Of a stretch of DNA of 64,000 nt, positions 8,323 to 18,300 are shown piece after piece. Origin of the DNA: Micromonospora alfalfae (GTDB lineage Bacteria > Actinomycetota > Actinomycetes > Mycobacteriales > Micromonosporaceae); the NCBI RefSeq assembly GCF_022230925.1, contig NZ_JAKKFH010000011.1, forward strand, positions 1-64,000. The letters run 5' to 3'. Under the pieces are notes generated by a model, which saw only the letters and a list, made by a program, of their open reading frames with translations, made no database searches and was not told the origin of the DNA. Position 1 is the stretch's first letter; the number at the start of each line of letters is the position of its first letter. The translations under genes were made by a program, and so were the position numbers.

Positions 8323-8526
8323 TCAGGAGCAGCGCGGGGTGCCGGGCAGCGGTCGTGGTTGGATGCGGTCGGCGAGCCGGCGCAGGGCGAGGGCGGTGGC
8401 CTGCCGGGTCGGGGCGAGCAGGGCCCGGCGGGGGTGCTCGACCTGGACCGGAGCGTCCGGTCGGGCCGAGTTGACGTGCCGGCTCATGGCGTCGAGCGCG
8501 GTGATGTATCCGGTGGGAAGTTCCAT
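8323..8526 (-). CDS. small protein of unknown function, coupled to the LacI gene
   Basis: This 67-residue product (MELPTGYITALDAMSRHVNS...) has no domain I recognise. It is probably a real gene because its ATG lies 2 nt after the LacI stop codon (TGACCATG) and AAGGAG is placed 6 nt upstream, inside the end of the LacI gene. The C-terminal half is Arg/Pro/Ala-rich. Translational coupling with the repressor suggests co-expression. Confidence 0.55.
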   Translation of the reverse strand: MELPTGYITALDAMSRHVNSARPDAPVQVEHPRRALLAPTRQATALALRRLADRIQPRPLPGTPRCS

Positions 8527-8528
8527 GG

Positions 8529-9593
8529 TCAACTCCTTGGGACAGGTCCGGTGGAAGCCCGGACGACGAGTGCGGTGGGCAGCAGCACGTGACCGGCCGC
8601 GGCGTCCGCGGGCGGGTCGAGCAGCAGTTCGGCGGCGATCCGGCCCTTCTCCTCGGCCGGTTGCCGGACGGTGGTGAGTCCGGCTGCGGCGGCCTCGGGG
8701 ACGTCGTCGAAGCCGGTCACCGAGACGGCCGGACGATCATGGGCCGGCCGTGCGGCCAGGGCGTCCAGCACACCGAACGCGAGGACGTCGGAGCAGGCCA
8801 GGACGGCGGTCGGCGGTGCGGGTCCGTCGAACAGCCCGGCGATGGCCGCGGCTGCCGCCGGGCGGCTGTTGCCGGGGACGTTGACCAGTGTCAGCTCCGC
8901 CCAGCCGACGCCGACCTCGGCGAAGGCCTCGGCGAACCCGCTGAGCCGACCTCGGGTGGTCGGATGCGGCACCTGGTCGACCCCGGCCAGCGTGAGCGGG
9001 CCGGCCGGCGCGTCGGGCAGCACGGAGTCGGCGAGCAGCGCCACCCGACGGTGCCCGAGCCCCGCGACGTGCGTGGCGACACCGCGGGCGGCGGCCCGCT
9101 CGTCGATGCCGACGAACCGTTCGTCGGCGCCGGCGTCGTCGCGGGCGGCCGTGCTGACGAACGGCAGCCCGCGTTGGCGGATGACGTCCAGCGCCCATTC
9201 CTCGTCGGCGACGCAGTAGACACAGAACCCGTCGACGGCGGCGTTCTCCACCGCCTGCCGGGCGTCGGTCACCGCCGGAGGTAGCGGCACCAGCAGCATG
9301 CTGGTGCCGTGCCGCTCGGCCGCCGCGCCGACACCGGCGAGGAAGCGGACCGCGAACGGGTCGGTGAAGGCGTACGACAGTCGCGAGGTGAACAGCACCC
9401 CGATCGACCCGACGAAACCTCGGCGCAGGGAGCGCGCCGTGGGGTTGGGGCCGGGGTACCCGAGTTGCCGGGCGGCGTCCAGGATCCGCTCGCGCAGGGC
9501 GGTGGAGAGCTGGTCGGGGCGGCTGTAGGCGTTGGACACCGTGCTGCGGGAGACGCCCACGGCGTCGGCCACGGCTTGCAGTGTTGGCTTCAC
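8529..9593 (-). CDS. LacI-family transcriptional regulator
   Basis: The 354-residue regulator opens with a LacI helix-turn-helix (TLQAVADAVGVSRSTVSNAYSRPDQLS) and hinge helix (GPNPTARSLRRG). A periplasmic-binding-protein-like effector domain follows (SIGVLFTSRL..., CSDVLAFGVLDALAA, VSVTGFDDVPEA). It should repress genes until a small ligand, usually a sugar, binds. GTG at 9593 is preferred because AGGGG lies 5 nt upstream; GTG at 9599 is possible. A palindromic operator lies immediately upstream, implying autoregulation. The only apparent operon mate is the small downstream gene, so the main target may be elsewhere. Confidence 0.88.
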   Translation of the reverse strand: MKPTLQAVADAVGVSRSTVSNAYSRPDQLSTALRERILDAARQLGYPGPNPTARSLRRGFVGSIGVLFTSRLSYAFTDPFAVRFLAGVGAAAERHGTSMLLVPLPPAVTDARQAVENAAVDGFCVYCVADEEWALDVIRQRGLPFVSTAARDDAGADERFVGIDERAAARGVATHVAGLGHRRVALLADSVLPDAPAGPLTLAGVDQVPHPTTRGRLSGFAEAFAEVGVGWAELTLVNVPGNSRPAAAAAIAGLFDGPAPPTAVLACSDVLAFGVLDALAARPAHDRPAVSVTGFDDVPEAAAAGLTTVRQPAEEKGRIAAELLLDPPADAAAGHVLLPTALVVRASTGPVPRS

Positions 9594-9602
9594 CGGCACC
9601 CC

Positions 9603-9633
9603 TCTGTATCGATCCAGTCTGTATCGATACAGA
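9603..9633. promoter_or_regulatory. LacI-type operator: full palindrome plus half-site
   Basis: TCTGTATCGATACAGA at 9618-9633 is a perfect 16-bp palindrome with a central CG, as usual for LacI-family operators. TCTGTATCGAT is repeated in direct orientation at 9603-9613, 15 bp away. Both lie within 40 bp of the lacI-type start codon, where binding would block its transcription. Confidence 0.75.
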
Positions 9634-9707
9634 GACTAGCCCGACCGGTTGGCGTCGGTCAATACGTGAGCTGAGAGTCCCGTCTGCGGGGGCCTGCGAC
9701 CGAGGGG

Positions 9708-10595
9708 TCAGGCGGGGTAGGTGTCGTCCAGCAGGCGGCCGAGGATCTCCGCCGTACGCTCGGGCGGCTCGGCCTCGACGCAGAGCCGCTCCATGGCCAC
9801 CGCGTAGTAATCCAGATCGTCGCGCTTGTCCAGGTAGATGGCGCTGGTGAGCTGTTCGATGTAGACGATGTCCGGAAGCTCCTGGTCGCCGAAGCGCAGG
9901 ATGGTGAACGCGCCCCCGGCGGCGGCGTGGCCACCGGCGGCGAACGGAATGACCTGCAACCGGATGTGGGGCGACTTGGTCGCCTCGATGAGCGCGGTGA
10001 GCTGACCGCGCATGACCTCTGTGCCACCGATGGGCCGGCGCAGCGCGGCCTCGTCCACCACGGCCCAGAGCTGCGGCGGATTCTCCCGGTGCAGCAGCTG
10101 CTGGCGTTGCATCCGCAACGCGACGCGCCTGTCGATCTCACCCGGACCGGCCGTCCCGTGCCCCAGCAGCACTACCGCCCGGGCGTACTCCGGGGTCTGC
10201 AACAGGCCGGGCACGAACTGCACCTCGTAGCTGCGGATCAGCGCGGCGGCGGCCTCCAGGCCCAGGTACGACTGGAACCAGGACGGCAACACGTCGCCGT
10301 AGCGGTGCCACCAGCCGGGACTGTTCGCGTCCCGCGCGAGTTTGAGCAGCGCGTCACGCTCGTGGTCCTCGGTGACGCCGTAGAGGGTCAACAGGTCGGC
10401 GACGTCGCGCTCCTTGAAGCCGACCCGGCCGAGCTCCATTCGACTGATCTTGGATTCGGAGGAGCGGATCTCCCAGCCGGCACCCTCCCGGGTCACCCCG
10501 CTGGACTCCCGCAGACGGCGCAGTTGGGCACCGAGCAGCATGCGCAGCACTGTCGGCCCCGTTGTCGGGCCACCCTCGGCGGGAACCATCGTCAC
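9708..10595 (-). CDS. Scr1-type XRE regulator with C-terminal DUF5753
   Basis: The 295-residue protein has an N-terminal Cro/C1-type helix-turn-helix (LRRLRESSGVTREGAGWEIRSSESKISRME, residues 20-60). The rest matches DUF5753 (SWFQSYLGLEAAAALIRSYEVQFVPGLLQTPEYARAV...IPFAAGGHAAAGG). Such proteins are numerous in streptomycetes and micromonosporas and usually pair with a small DUF397 protein, which is found here 142 bp upstream on the same strand. Some family members influence development or secondary metabolism. The GTG at 10595 has GGAGGT 6 nt upstream (10602-10607), a better start than the ATG at 10589. Confidence 0.9.
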   Translation of the reverse strand: MTMVPAEGGPTTGPTVLRMLLGAQLRRLRESSGVTREGAGWEIRSSESKISRMELGRVGFKERDVADLLTLYGVTEDHERDALLKLARDANSPGWWHRYGDVLPSWFQSYLGLEAAAALIRSYEVQFVPGLLQTPEYARAVVLLGHGTAGPGEIDRRVALRMQRQQLLHRENPPQLWAVVDEAALRRPIGGTEVMRGQLTALIEATKSPHIRLQVIPFAAGGHAAAGGAFTILRFGDQELPDIVYIEQLTSAIYLDKRDDLDYYAVAMERLCVEAEPPERTAEILGRLLDDTYPA

Positions 10596-10737
10596 GTGCG
10601 GACCTCCGGACACCGACCCACGACGGCCGGGCGCCCCGGCCCGGCCGACGTGTAAGCATGCCATGGACCGACAGTGAGGTGAACTCCTCCGCACCGGTGA
10701 ATCGGTCCCGTCGCCGGGACGACCCACCACCGGCCGG

Positions 10738-10977
10738 TCAGTTGATCAGATGGTCGAAATCTCCGTCTCGCGCACCGAGAACGAAGGCGGCGATCTCATC
10801 CACCGTGTAGATCAGGGCCGGCCCTTCCGGGTGTCGTGAGTTGCGGACCGCGATGCCCGCTCCCTCGGGCAGTTCGGCCAGTTCGACGCAGTTGCCGCTG
10901 GGGTTGCTGCGGCGACTCTTCTGCCAGCTCAGCGGAGGCAACTGGTGGATCGGTACGCCATTGGGTGGCTGCTGCAT
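10738..10977 (-). CDS. DUF397 small protein, partner of the XRE regulator
   Basis: The 79-residue product contains the DUF397 core: LSWQKSRRSNPSGNCVELAEL, VRNSRHPEGPALIYTVDEIAAFV and GARDGDFDHL. DUF397 proteins pair with Scr1/WhiJ-type XRE proteins and are thought to modulate them. Here it comes first and the regulator second; the opposite order is more common in my experience of this pair. Confidence 0.88.
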   Translation of the reverse strand: MQQPPNGVPIHQLPPLSWQKSRRSNPSGNCVELAELPEGAGIAVRNSRHPEGPALIYTVDEIAAFVLGARDGDFDHLIN

Positions 10978-11229
10978 GGGGGCGTCTTTCTGTTACGAGC
11001 CCGCCGGTGGCCGTGGGAGGAGCGGTAACGGCGAGGGGGTGCGGTATCGACATTGGACGGTTCTGCACGTGCATCTGCTATTGCATCTGCATCCGACGGC
11101 GAGCATGATAACGCACATGATCGGTGCCCATCCGTTCACTTTGTGTTACCCCCGCACGGGCAACGATCAGGCAAAACTGGGCTCGACGCGGCGTGCCGCG
11201 TCAACCGAAGGCTGGAGGCGGTCGCGGCG

Positions 11230-11892
11230 ATGGGAGGGTTCGTGCCGGATCCGATGAGTGTCGCCTCCGGCGTCTGCGCGGCGGGCGCGCTGCTCTCCTC
11301 CTGGCAACTACGCCGACGGGCTGTGCGCGCCGAGGCCGAGATCGGTCACCTCCAGGCAGAGCTGGCCGCCGAACGGCACGCCGCCAGTCACGACCCGCTC
11401 ACCGGGCTGCCCAATCGACGCGCCTTCTACCGCCTGGCAGCCGCCCTGCTCACCGACGCCGCCGGCCAGCCGCTGATCGCCGTGGTGCTCGATCTGGACG
11501 ACTTCAAGCAGATCAACGACCGGTACGGGCACGCCGCCGGCGACCAGGTGCTGATCAGTGTCGCCGAACGACTCGCCGGCTTCGCCGGGGACAACCTCGT
11601 GGCGCGCCTCGGCGGCGACGAGTTCGCCGGGCTGCTCTCCAGCCCCACGGTCGACCGGCGCTGGATCGAGCACTCGACCCGCCGGCTCAGCGAGACCGTC
11701 GCCGCGCCGATCCGGCTGAGCGGGTGCAGCGTCCGGGTCACCGCGTCCGTCGGGCTCGCCCCGGTGACCGGCCCGGCCCAGCTCACCGACGCGCTCAGCC
11801 GCGCCGACGCGGCCATGTACCAGGCGAAGAGCCTCGGCGGCGCCCGATCGCCCCGCCAACTTGTCGACAGCGCGTTCCTCGGCGAGCGCTGA
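11230..11892 (+). CDS. GGDEF-domain protein (putative diguanylate cyclase)
   Basis: The product is about 220 residues: a short N-terminal hydrophobic segment (MSVASGVCAAGALLSSW), a short coiled coil (RAEAEIGHLQAELAAERHAASHD), then a full GGDEF domain with DPLTGLPNRRAFYR, LDLDDFKQINDRYGH and the intact RLGGDEFAGLL active site. It likely makes c-di-GMP from GTP at the membrane. The inhibitory RxxD I-site upstream of GGDEF is absent: the aligned residues are AGDN. The ATG at 11230 is preceded by GGAGG at 11 nt; GTG at 11242, with GGGAGG closer, is an alternative start. Confidence 0.82.
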   Translation: MGGFVPDPMSVASGVCAAGALLSSWQLRRRAVRAEAEIGHLQAELAAERHAASHDPLTGLPNRRAFYRLAAALLTDAAGQPLIAVVLDLDDFKQINDRYGHAAGDQVLISVAERLAGFAGDNLVARLGGDEFAGLLSSPTVDRRWIEHSTRRLSETVAAPIRLSGCSVRVTASVGLAPVTGPAQLTDALSRADAAMYQAKSLGGARSPRQLVDSAFLGER

Positions 11893-11897
11893 CCGTT

Positions 11898-13490
<1,593 letters not shown>

Positions 13491-13503
13491 TCAGAACCGC
13501 CGG

Positions 13504-14514
13504 TCACGCCTCGCGCAACGCCGCGTGGGCCAGAGTGACCAGACCCACCTGTGACACCAGCCCGCGCACGATCCGCGCCGCCCGGTCCCGGTCGGCCGCC
13601 TCGGCGTCGAGGTCCAACGCCTGCCGGGTCCAGTCGCTGAGGTCGTCGAGCGCGCGGACCGCGAGGAACCAGGCCAGGCGCGCCCTGTCGACCTCGGCCG
13701 TGCCGTAGCCGTCGAGCACGGCCCGCTGCTGGTCGGGAGTGATCGGCGCGAAGGCGAGCACCCCGCCGCGCACGAACATGAGGTCGCACTCGGGCGGGGC
13801 GAGCACCGCGTCGTCCCAGTCGATCAGCCAGACCTGTCCGTCCGCGCCGAGCAGCAGGTTGCCCAGGTGCGGGTCACCGTGGCAGACGACGTGCGAGCCG
13901 GGCCGGTCGCGCTGCTCGGCCGCGCGGCGCTCGACCTCGCGGGTCAGGAACCGCAGCCGGTCCGCCACCGCTGACCACACCCCCGCCAGCTCCGTGACCA
14001 GCGGATCCGCGAGGTCGGCCGGGTCCGGGTCGCGCAGACACTCGGCCACCGCCCGGGTCGCGGTCACGATCGTGGGGTACGCCGCCCCGCCCGCCGGCAG
14101 CAACCGGCCGAGCTCCTCGGTCACCGGCACCGCGTGCACGGCGGCCAGCACCTCGCCGTACGCCCGCCAGTGCGCGCCGGTCATCGGGCCGTCGAGTGCC
14201 CGCTGGTCGGAGACCCACGGCACCACCGACAGGCGGCGGCCGTCGTGGTCGATCGAGAGCCGTCCGTCGACGGACCGCAGCGGCGCGGCGATGCCCGGCA
14301 CGCCCTGTCCGGCCAGGTACGCCGACACGACCAGACCGGCCGGGGTGCCGCCACCGCTCAGCTTGACCGCGTACCGCGAGCCGTCGGCGGCCTGAGCGAG
14401 CCACAGTCGGGCGTGCTGGTCCGCACCGGAGGTGACAAGCTCCATTGCGGACAGTTGCAGGCTGAAGCCCGTCCGTACCTGTTCGGCCACCTGCCGTGTG
14501 ACGTCCTGCACCAT
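13504..14514 (-). CDS. aminoglycoside phosphotransferase-fold (APH) family kinase
   Basis: The product is 336 residues with the APH/choline-kinase fold: nucleotide Lys in SRYAVKLSGG, catalytic HGDPHLGNLLL (Brenner motif) and metal-binding LIDWDDAVLAPPECDL. It phosphorylates a hydroxyl group on a small molecule; whether the substrate is an antibiotic or a metabolite cannot be told. The ATG at 14514 begins MVQDVTRQV; a GTG two codons upstream is equally possible. The flavodoxin-like gene starts divergently 125 bp away. Confidence 0.82.
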   Translation of the reverse strand: MVQDVTRQVAEQVRTGFSLQLSAMELVTSGADQHARLWLAQAADGSRYAVKLSGGGTPAGLVVSAYLAGQGVPGIAAPLRSVDGRLSIDHDGRRLSVVPWVSDQRALDGPMTGAHWRAYGEVLAAVHAVPVTEELGRLLPAGGAAYPTIVTATRAVAECLRDPDPADLADPLVTELAGVWSAVADRLRFLTREVERRAAEQRDRPGSHVVCHGDPHLGNLLLGADGQVWLIDWDDAVLAPPECDLMFVRGGVLAFAPITPDQQRAVLDGYGTAEVDRARLAWFLAVRALDDLSDWTRQALDLDAEAADRDRAARIVRGLVSQVGLVTLAHAALREA

Positions 14515-14639
14515 GCGGACACCATGCCAGCGCTCCGGCCACCGACCCAGCGGTTTTGTCGGTCGCCGGGGTGTTCTGAGACGTCCTATTCGGGTATGGG
14601 AACCCAGTACTCGAATCACGACCGCCGAGAGGACCCGAC

Positions 14640-15284
14640 GTGGCGACCATCCGCGCCCTCGTACTCAACTGCACCCTCAAGCCGTCGCCTGGGCCGTCGA
14701 GCGCCGAGCAGCTCGGTAGGGAAGTGCTCGCCGAGTTGGCCGCGCAGGGCGTGGAGGGCGAAATGATCCGGGTCGTCGATCACGATGTGCGTTTCGGGGT
14801 GTCCACGGACGAGGGCGACGGCGACGGTTGGCCGGCGATCCGCGCCAAGTTGATGGCAGCCCAGGTGCTGATCATCGCCACGCCGATCTGGCTCGGTCAG
14901 CCCTCCAGCGTCTGCAAGATGGTCCTCGAACGCCTCGACGCCGAGCTGTCCGAGACCGACGCCGAGGGCAGGCTCCGCACCTACGGCAAGGTGGCCGGCG
15001 TCGCCGTGGTCGGCAACGAGGACGGCGCCCACCACACCATCGGCGAGGTGCAGCAGGCACTCAACGAAGTCGGGTTCACCATCGCCGCCGCCGCCGCGAC
15101 CTACTGGGTCGGCGAGGCGCTGCACACAGTGGACTACCGTGACGCCGGCCCCAAGCCCGACACCACCGGCCGCACCACGAAGGCTTTGGCGCTCAACACC
15201 GCACACCTGGCCCGACTCCTCGCCGACCAGCCCTACCCGCCGCCGGACGCGAAGGGTGCCGGGGTCGGCCCGAGCCGCGAATAG
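14640..15284 (+). CDS. flavodoxin-like NAD(P)H-dependent oxidoreductase
   Basis: The 214-residue protein has the FMN-reductase/flavodoxin fold: phosphate-binding LVLNCTLKPSPGPSSAEQL, VLIIATPIWLGQPSSVCKMVLERLD over the isoalloxazine, and KVAGVAVVGNEDGAHHTIGEVQQAL. It probably reduces quinones, FMN or similar acceptors in the cytosol. The start is GTG, with GAGGA 6 nt upstream. The C-terminal extension after about residue 190 is probably flexible. Confidence 0.85.
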   Translation: MATIRALVLNCTLKPSPGPSSAEQLGREVLAELAAQGVEGEMIRVVDHDVRFGVSTDEGDGDGWPAIRAKLMAAQVLIIATPIWLGQPSSVCKMVLERLDAELSETDAEGRLRTYGKVAGVAVVGNEDGAHHTIGEVQQALNEVGFTIAAAAATYWVGEALHTVDYRDAGPKPDTTGRTTKALALNTAHLARLLADQPYPPPDAKGAGVGPSRE

Positions 15285-15299
15285 ACCTCACCCGCAAGG

Positions 15300-15317
15300 T
15301 GCCCCACCGCTGGGGCA
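15300..15317. terminator. small hairpin between convergent genes
   Basis: TGCCCCA (15300-15306) pairs perfectly with TGGGGCA (15311-15317) around a CCGC loop, 15 nt past the flavodoxin-like stop codon and before the end of the convergent PemK-like gene. It has no T-run, so its role in termination is only suggested by its position. Confidence 0.35.
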
Positions 15318-15366
15318 GCCCTGCGCGCGGTCCGCTACCGATCCGCGCCAGCCGCACCCGGCGCGG

Positions 15367-15858
15367 TCAGCGCCAGCCGTAGCCGGCGCGCAACGCCTGC
15401 CCGACCCGGTCGAACCGGGGCCGGTCCAACACGGCGCCCTCCCGGCGGATGCTGTCCTCGCGCATGGTGAGCACCCGGTCCAGCCGGACCCAGCTCGGCC
15501 GGTTGTCCCGGTCCCACTCCCCCGGCCCGAGCGCGAACCAGTGCCGCTGCCCGTCCCGATCGCTCTGGCTGGACAGCATCAGCCCGAACAGGGTCCGGCT
15601 GTGCCGCCCGACGACCAGCACCGGCCGATCCTTGCCCTGGCGGGGGTCGTCCTCGTACGGCACCCACGTCCAGACGATCTCACCCGGGTCGGCCTGACCG
15701 TCCCGCTCCGGAGCGTAGGTCAGCTCCCGACGCTGCAACGCGCTCACCTGACGGCGGCGGGCCACCTGCGCGGGCGCCGGCCCGGTACGCCGGGGCGACG
15801 GGATCACCGCACCGACCCGGGAGATACGCGCCGCGACATTCCTCAACAGACCAGCCAC
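15367..15858 (-). CDS. PemK/MazF-like family protein
   Basis: The 163-residue product has the PemK/MazF-type beta-barrel features: GEIVWTWVPYEDDPRQGKDRPVLVVG near residue 59, SSQSDRD, and RPSWVRLDRVLTMREDSIRR. In toxin-antitoxin systems this fold is an mRNA endonuclease. No antitoxin-like gene is adjacent and the neighbours are a NUDIX gene and a flavodoxin-like gene, so toxin activity is doubtful. The N-terminal 45 residues are basic and probably disordered. The start (GTG at 15858) is weakly supported. Confidence 0.7.
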   Translation of the reverse strand: MAGLLRNVAARISRVGAVIPSPRRTGPAPAQVARRRQVSALQRRELTYAPERDGQADPGEIVWTWVPYEDDPRQGKDRPVLVVGRHSRTLFGLMLSSQSDRDGQRHWFALGPGEWDRDNRPSWVRLDRVLTMREDSIRREGAVLDRPRFDRVGQALRAGYGWR

Positions 15859-15909
15859 GGCGGGCAGCCTACCCGCCGCCGCGGCGGGCGGGTGCGACAG
15901 ACTGGCCCG

Positions 15910-16425
15910 ATGGACGAGCTGCCCCGTGACCTGCCGATCCTGGAGCGACGCGCGGTGCGGGTCGTGGTCATCGACGGCACCGACCGGGTGTTGCTGTTCC
16001 ACACCCGGGACCCGGACCACCCCCGGCTGGGCACCTGGTGGGAGCTGCCGGGCGGTGGCATGGATCCCGGTGAGACCTACCGCGACACGGCGGTGCGGGA
16101 GCTGCGGGAAGAGACCGGCATCGTGATCACCGCCGACCAAGTCGGTGCGCCGAACTGGCGGCGGCGGGCCAGCTTTCTGCACCGCCAGGTGCGGCACGTC
16201 CAGGACGAGGTTGTCGTCGCCGTACGGCTGGCCGGCCCCGGCCCCGACGTGGACGAGACGCACCGGCTCGACTACGAGCGGGAGGACTACTTCGGCTTCC
16301 GCTGGTGGCCGTTGCCCGAGGTGGTGGCCAGCCGGGAACGCTTCTATCCCGGGCAGCTCCCCCGGCTGATCACCCCCTTTCTCGCCGGCACGCGGATCGA
16401 CGAGCCGTTCGAACTGTGGTCGTGA
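15910..16425 (+). CDS. NUDIX hydrolase
   Basis: The 171-residue product contains a perfect Nudix box, GGGMDPGETYRDTAVRELRE followed by ETGI, at about residues 48-71. It hydrolyses a nucleoside diphosphate linked to another moiety, using Mg2+ in the cytosol; the substrate is unknown. The N-terminal RRAVRVVVIDGTDRVLLFHT strand is typical. The gene is divergent from the PemK-like gene. Confidence 0.87.
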   Translation: MDELPRDLPILERRAVRVVVIDGTDRVLLFHTRDPDHPRLGTWWELPGGGMDPGETYRDTAVRELREETGIVITADQVGAPNWRRRASFLHRQVRHVQDEVVVAVRLAGPGPDVDETHRLDYEREDYFGFRWWPLPEVVASRERFYPGQLPRLITPFLAGTRIDEPFELWS

Positions 16426-16451
16426 GCCGGGTCGGCGGGCAGAGTGTGGGC

Positions 16452-17690
16452 ATGAGGAGCGATCTGCACGGCCCGTTGTCCGCGTACGCCGCGCGACTTC
16501 ACGCGACGGTCGGCGACGGGCACCACGTCGCCTCCCCGCTCGGCGCCTGGCTGCTGCTCGCGGTCACCGCCACGACGGCCGACCCTGATCCGGCCGTAGC
16601 GGACGGAGCCGCCGTGAAGCTGGCGCAGGCGCTGGGCACCGACCTGCCGAGCGCGGCCGAGGTGGCCCGAACACTGTTGGACGCGCCGCACCCGCTGGTC
16701 GGGTCCGCCACCGCGCTCTGGCACACAGCGGGGCAGGGCGACGACGGATCGGCGGCATGGCGGGCCGCGCTGCCCCGCGCGACCGAGGTCGGCGCACTGC
16801 CCGATCAGGCCGGGTTGAACGCCTGGGCGCGCGAGCACACCCTCGGCCTGATCGAGACGTTTCCCCTGAAGGTCGAATCGGAGGTGGTGTTCATCCTGGC
16901 CAGCGCGTTGGCGACCCGGGTGTCCTGGGCGACCCCGTTCGACGTCGCCGATGCACGCGCGCTCGGCGCCGGCAGCCCGTGGGCCGGCCAACTACGGCGG
17001 GCGCTGCGCAGCCCGAGCCAGGGCCACCGCTGCGCCATCGTGTCCACCGCGCAAGCCGGTGACGTGATCGTGCACGCCGCACCGGCCCGGACGACCGACG
17101 GCGCGGGGCTGGTGGTCCTCTCGGTGGCCGCCGCGCCGCAGGTGCCACCGGCCGAGGTGCTGGCCATCGCGTACGACCTGAGTGCCGACGCGGCCGACGG
17201 CGCGCAACCAGCGGGCAGCCGCTCGCTGTTCGACCTGCCGCTCGGCGAGACTCCGCTCTGGACGCTGACCGAGGAGCGGGTACACACCTGGGACCGTGAC
17301 GGCCGCGAAGAACGGCACAACGCCGTCCTCCCCTGCTGGTCCGCTCGGAACGACCATGACCTGACCGCTTCGGCGCTCGGCTTCCCCGCTGCGGCCACCA
17401 CGCTCGCGGCGGCGCTGGCGCTACGGATAGACGACTTCACGGCACGGCAGACGGCGGTGGCCCGGTTCGACAGGTACGGCTTCGAGGCGGCGGCGGTGAC
17501 CGGCATGGCCGGAATTACCAGCATGCCGCCGGAGGGTGTGGCCCGCACCGCCGAGCTGCGCTTCGGCAACCCGTACGCGGTGGTGGCCGTCGCCACCGAC
17601 AGCCGGGCCGACGGCGTCACCGGCCCGTGGCACGGGGTGCCGGTCTTCTCCGCCTGGGTCGCCGAGCCCGAGGAGGTGCCCGCGGCATGA
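16452..17690 (+). CDS. serpin-like protein
   Basis: The 412-residue protein resembles serpins in order and spacing: an N-terminal helix followed by HHVASPLGAWLLLA, the NAWAREHTLGLIETFP motif, FILASALATRVSWATPF (like the serpin LVNAIYFKG region), and a C-terminal GNPYAVVAVATDS...HGVPVFSAWVAEP matching the strand after the reactive loop. No signal peptide is visible, so it may act in the cytosol. Conservation is weak in the reactive-loop hinge (AAAVTGMAGITSMPPEG), and inhibitory activity is uncertain. Confidence 0.65.
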   Translation: MRSDLHGPLSAYAARLHATVGDGHHVASPLGAWLLLAVTATTADPDPAVADGAAVKLAQALGTDLPSAAEVARTLLDAPHPLVGSATALWHTAGQGDDGSAAWRAALPRATEVGALPDQAGLNAWAREHTLGLIETFPLKVESEVVFILASALATRVSWATPFDVADARALGAGSPWAGQLRRALRSPSQGHRCAIVSTAQAGDVIVHAAPARTTDGAGLVVLSVAAAPQVPPAEVLAIAYDLSADAADGAQPAGSRSLFDLPLGETPLWTLTEERVHTWDRDGREERHNAVLPCWSARNDHDLTASALGFPAAATTLAAALALRIDDFTARQTAVARFDRYGFEAAAVTGMAGITSMPPEGVARTAELRFGNPYAVVAVATDSRADGVTGPWHGVPVFSAWVAEPEEVPAA

Positions 17691-17744
17691 GTTGACTCGC
17701 GGACCAGCCGGCGGCCGGGGTGCTCCGGCAGACACCAGGTCAGC

Positions 17745-18260
17745 TTAGAAGCCGCCATCGCGCGGCAGTCGCGCCACCATCTCCCGAAACTCCCGCACCG
17801 TCATCGCCGTGCGCAACGTCGCGAAGACGGCACCGGTCCCGGCCCGGGCGGTGGCCGGGTCCACCCCGGCACGCTGTTCCACCCGACGAAGGAACTCCGT
17901 CGGGCCGGCCTCCATCGGGGTCGCGCCGGCACCGCCGACCCCCAGGCCCACCCCGCTGGTCAACCCATCGGCCCCAGCATCCGGGCCGAGGACCCCTGCC
18001 GGATCCGTGGCCGGAAGGGCCGTACCGGCCGGATCCGGGGCCGGACCGGAGGCCCCGGCCGCATCGGGGGCCGGGCCGCTCAGGTAGCCGTCGACCTCGT
18101 TCGGAAGGTGCCCGACGAGGTCCCCGGGCGCGTCGCCGGTAACCCGCTCGGCCAACGTCTGGAGCACGGCGCGGGCGAGCACGCCGGCCTCCTCGGCCGG
18201 CAGGCCGGACCGTTGGGACACCGCGTCGATGAAGTACGGGAACCCGTCGCCGTCGGTCAC
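17745..18260 (-). CDS. DUF2267 protein with low-complexity linker
   Basis: The 171-residue product has two DUF2267 half-domains: FPYFIDAVSQRSGLPAEEAGVLARAVLQTLAERV at the N-terminus and TEFLRRVEQRAGVDPATARAGTGAVFATLRTAMTVREFREMVARLP at the C-terminus. They are joined by about 60 residues of repeated Ala/Gly/Pro/Asp (GPAPD..AG). The function of DUF2267 is unknown; it is helical and common in stress-associated actinobacterial genes. GTG at 18260 is preferred; a TTG 33 nt upstream is also open. It lies 40 bp downstream of a NUDIX gene. Confidence 0.78.
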   Translation of the reverse strand: MTDGDGFPYFIDAVSQRSGLPAEEAGVLARAVLQTLAERVTGDAPGDLVGHLPNEVDGYLSGPAPDAAGASGPAPDPAGTALPATDPAGVLGPDAGADGLTSGVGLGVGGAGATPMEAGPTEFLRRVEQRAGVDPATARAGTGAVFATLRTAMTVREFREMVARLPRDGGF

Positions 18261-18300
18261 GCTCGGCCGGTTACCCCTGGCCGGCCGCGACAAACTGCTG

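Noticed and set aside
15367..15858. Complete toxin-antitoxin module
   Set aside because: No antitoxin-like small gene lies on either side of the PemK/MazF-like gene.
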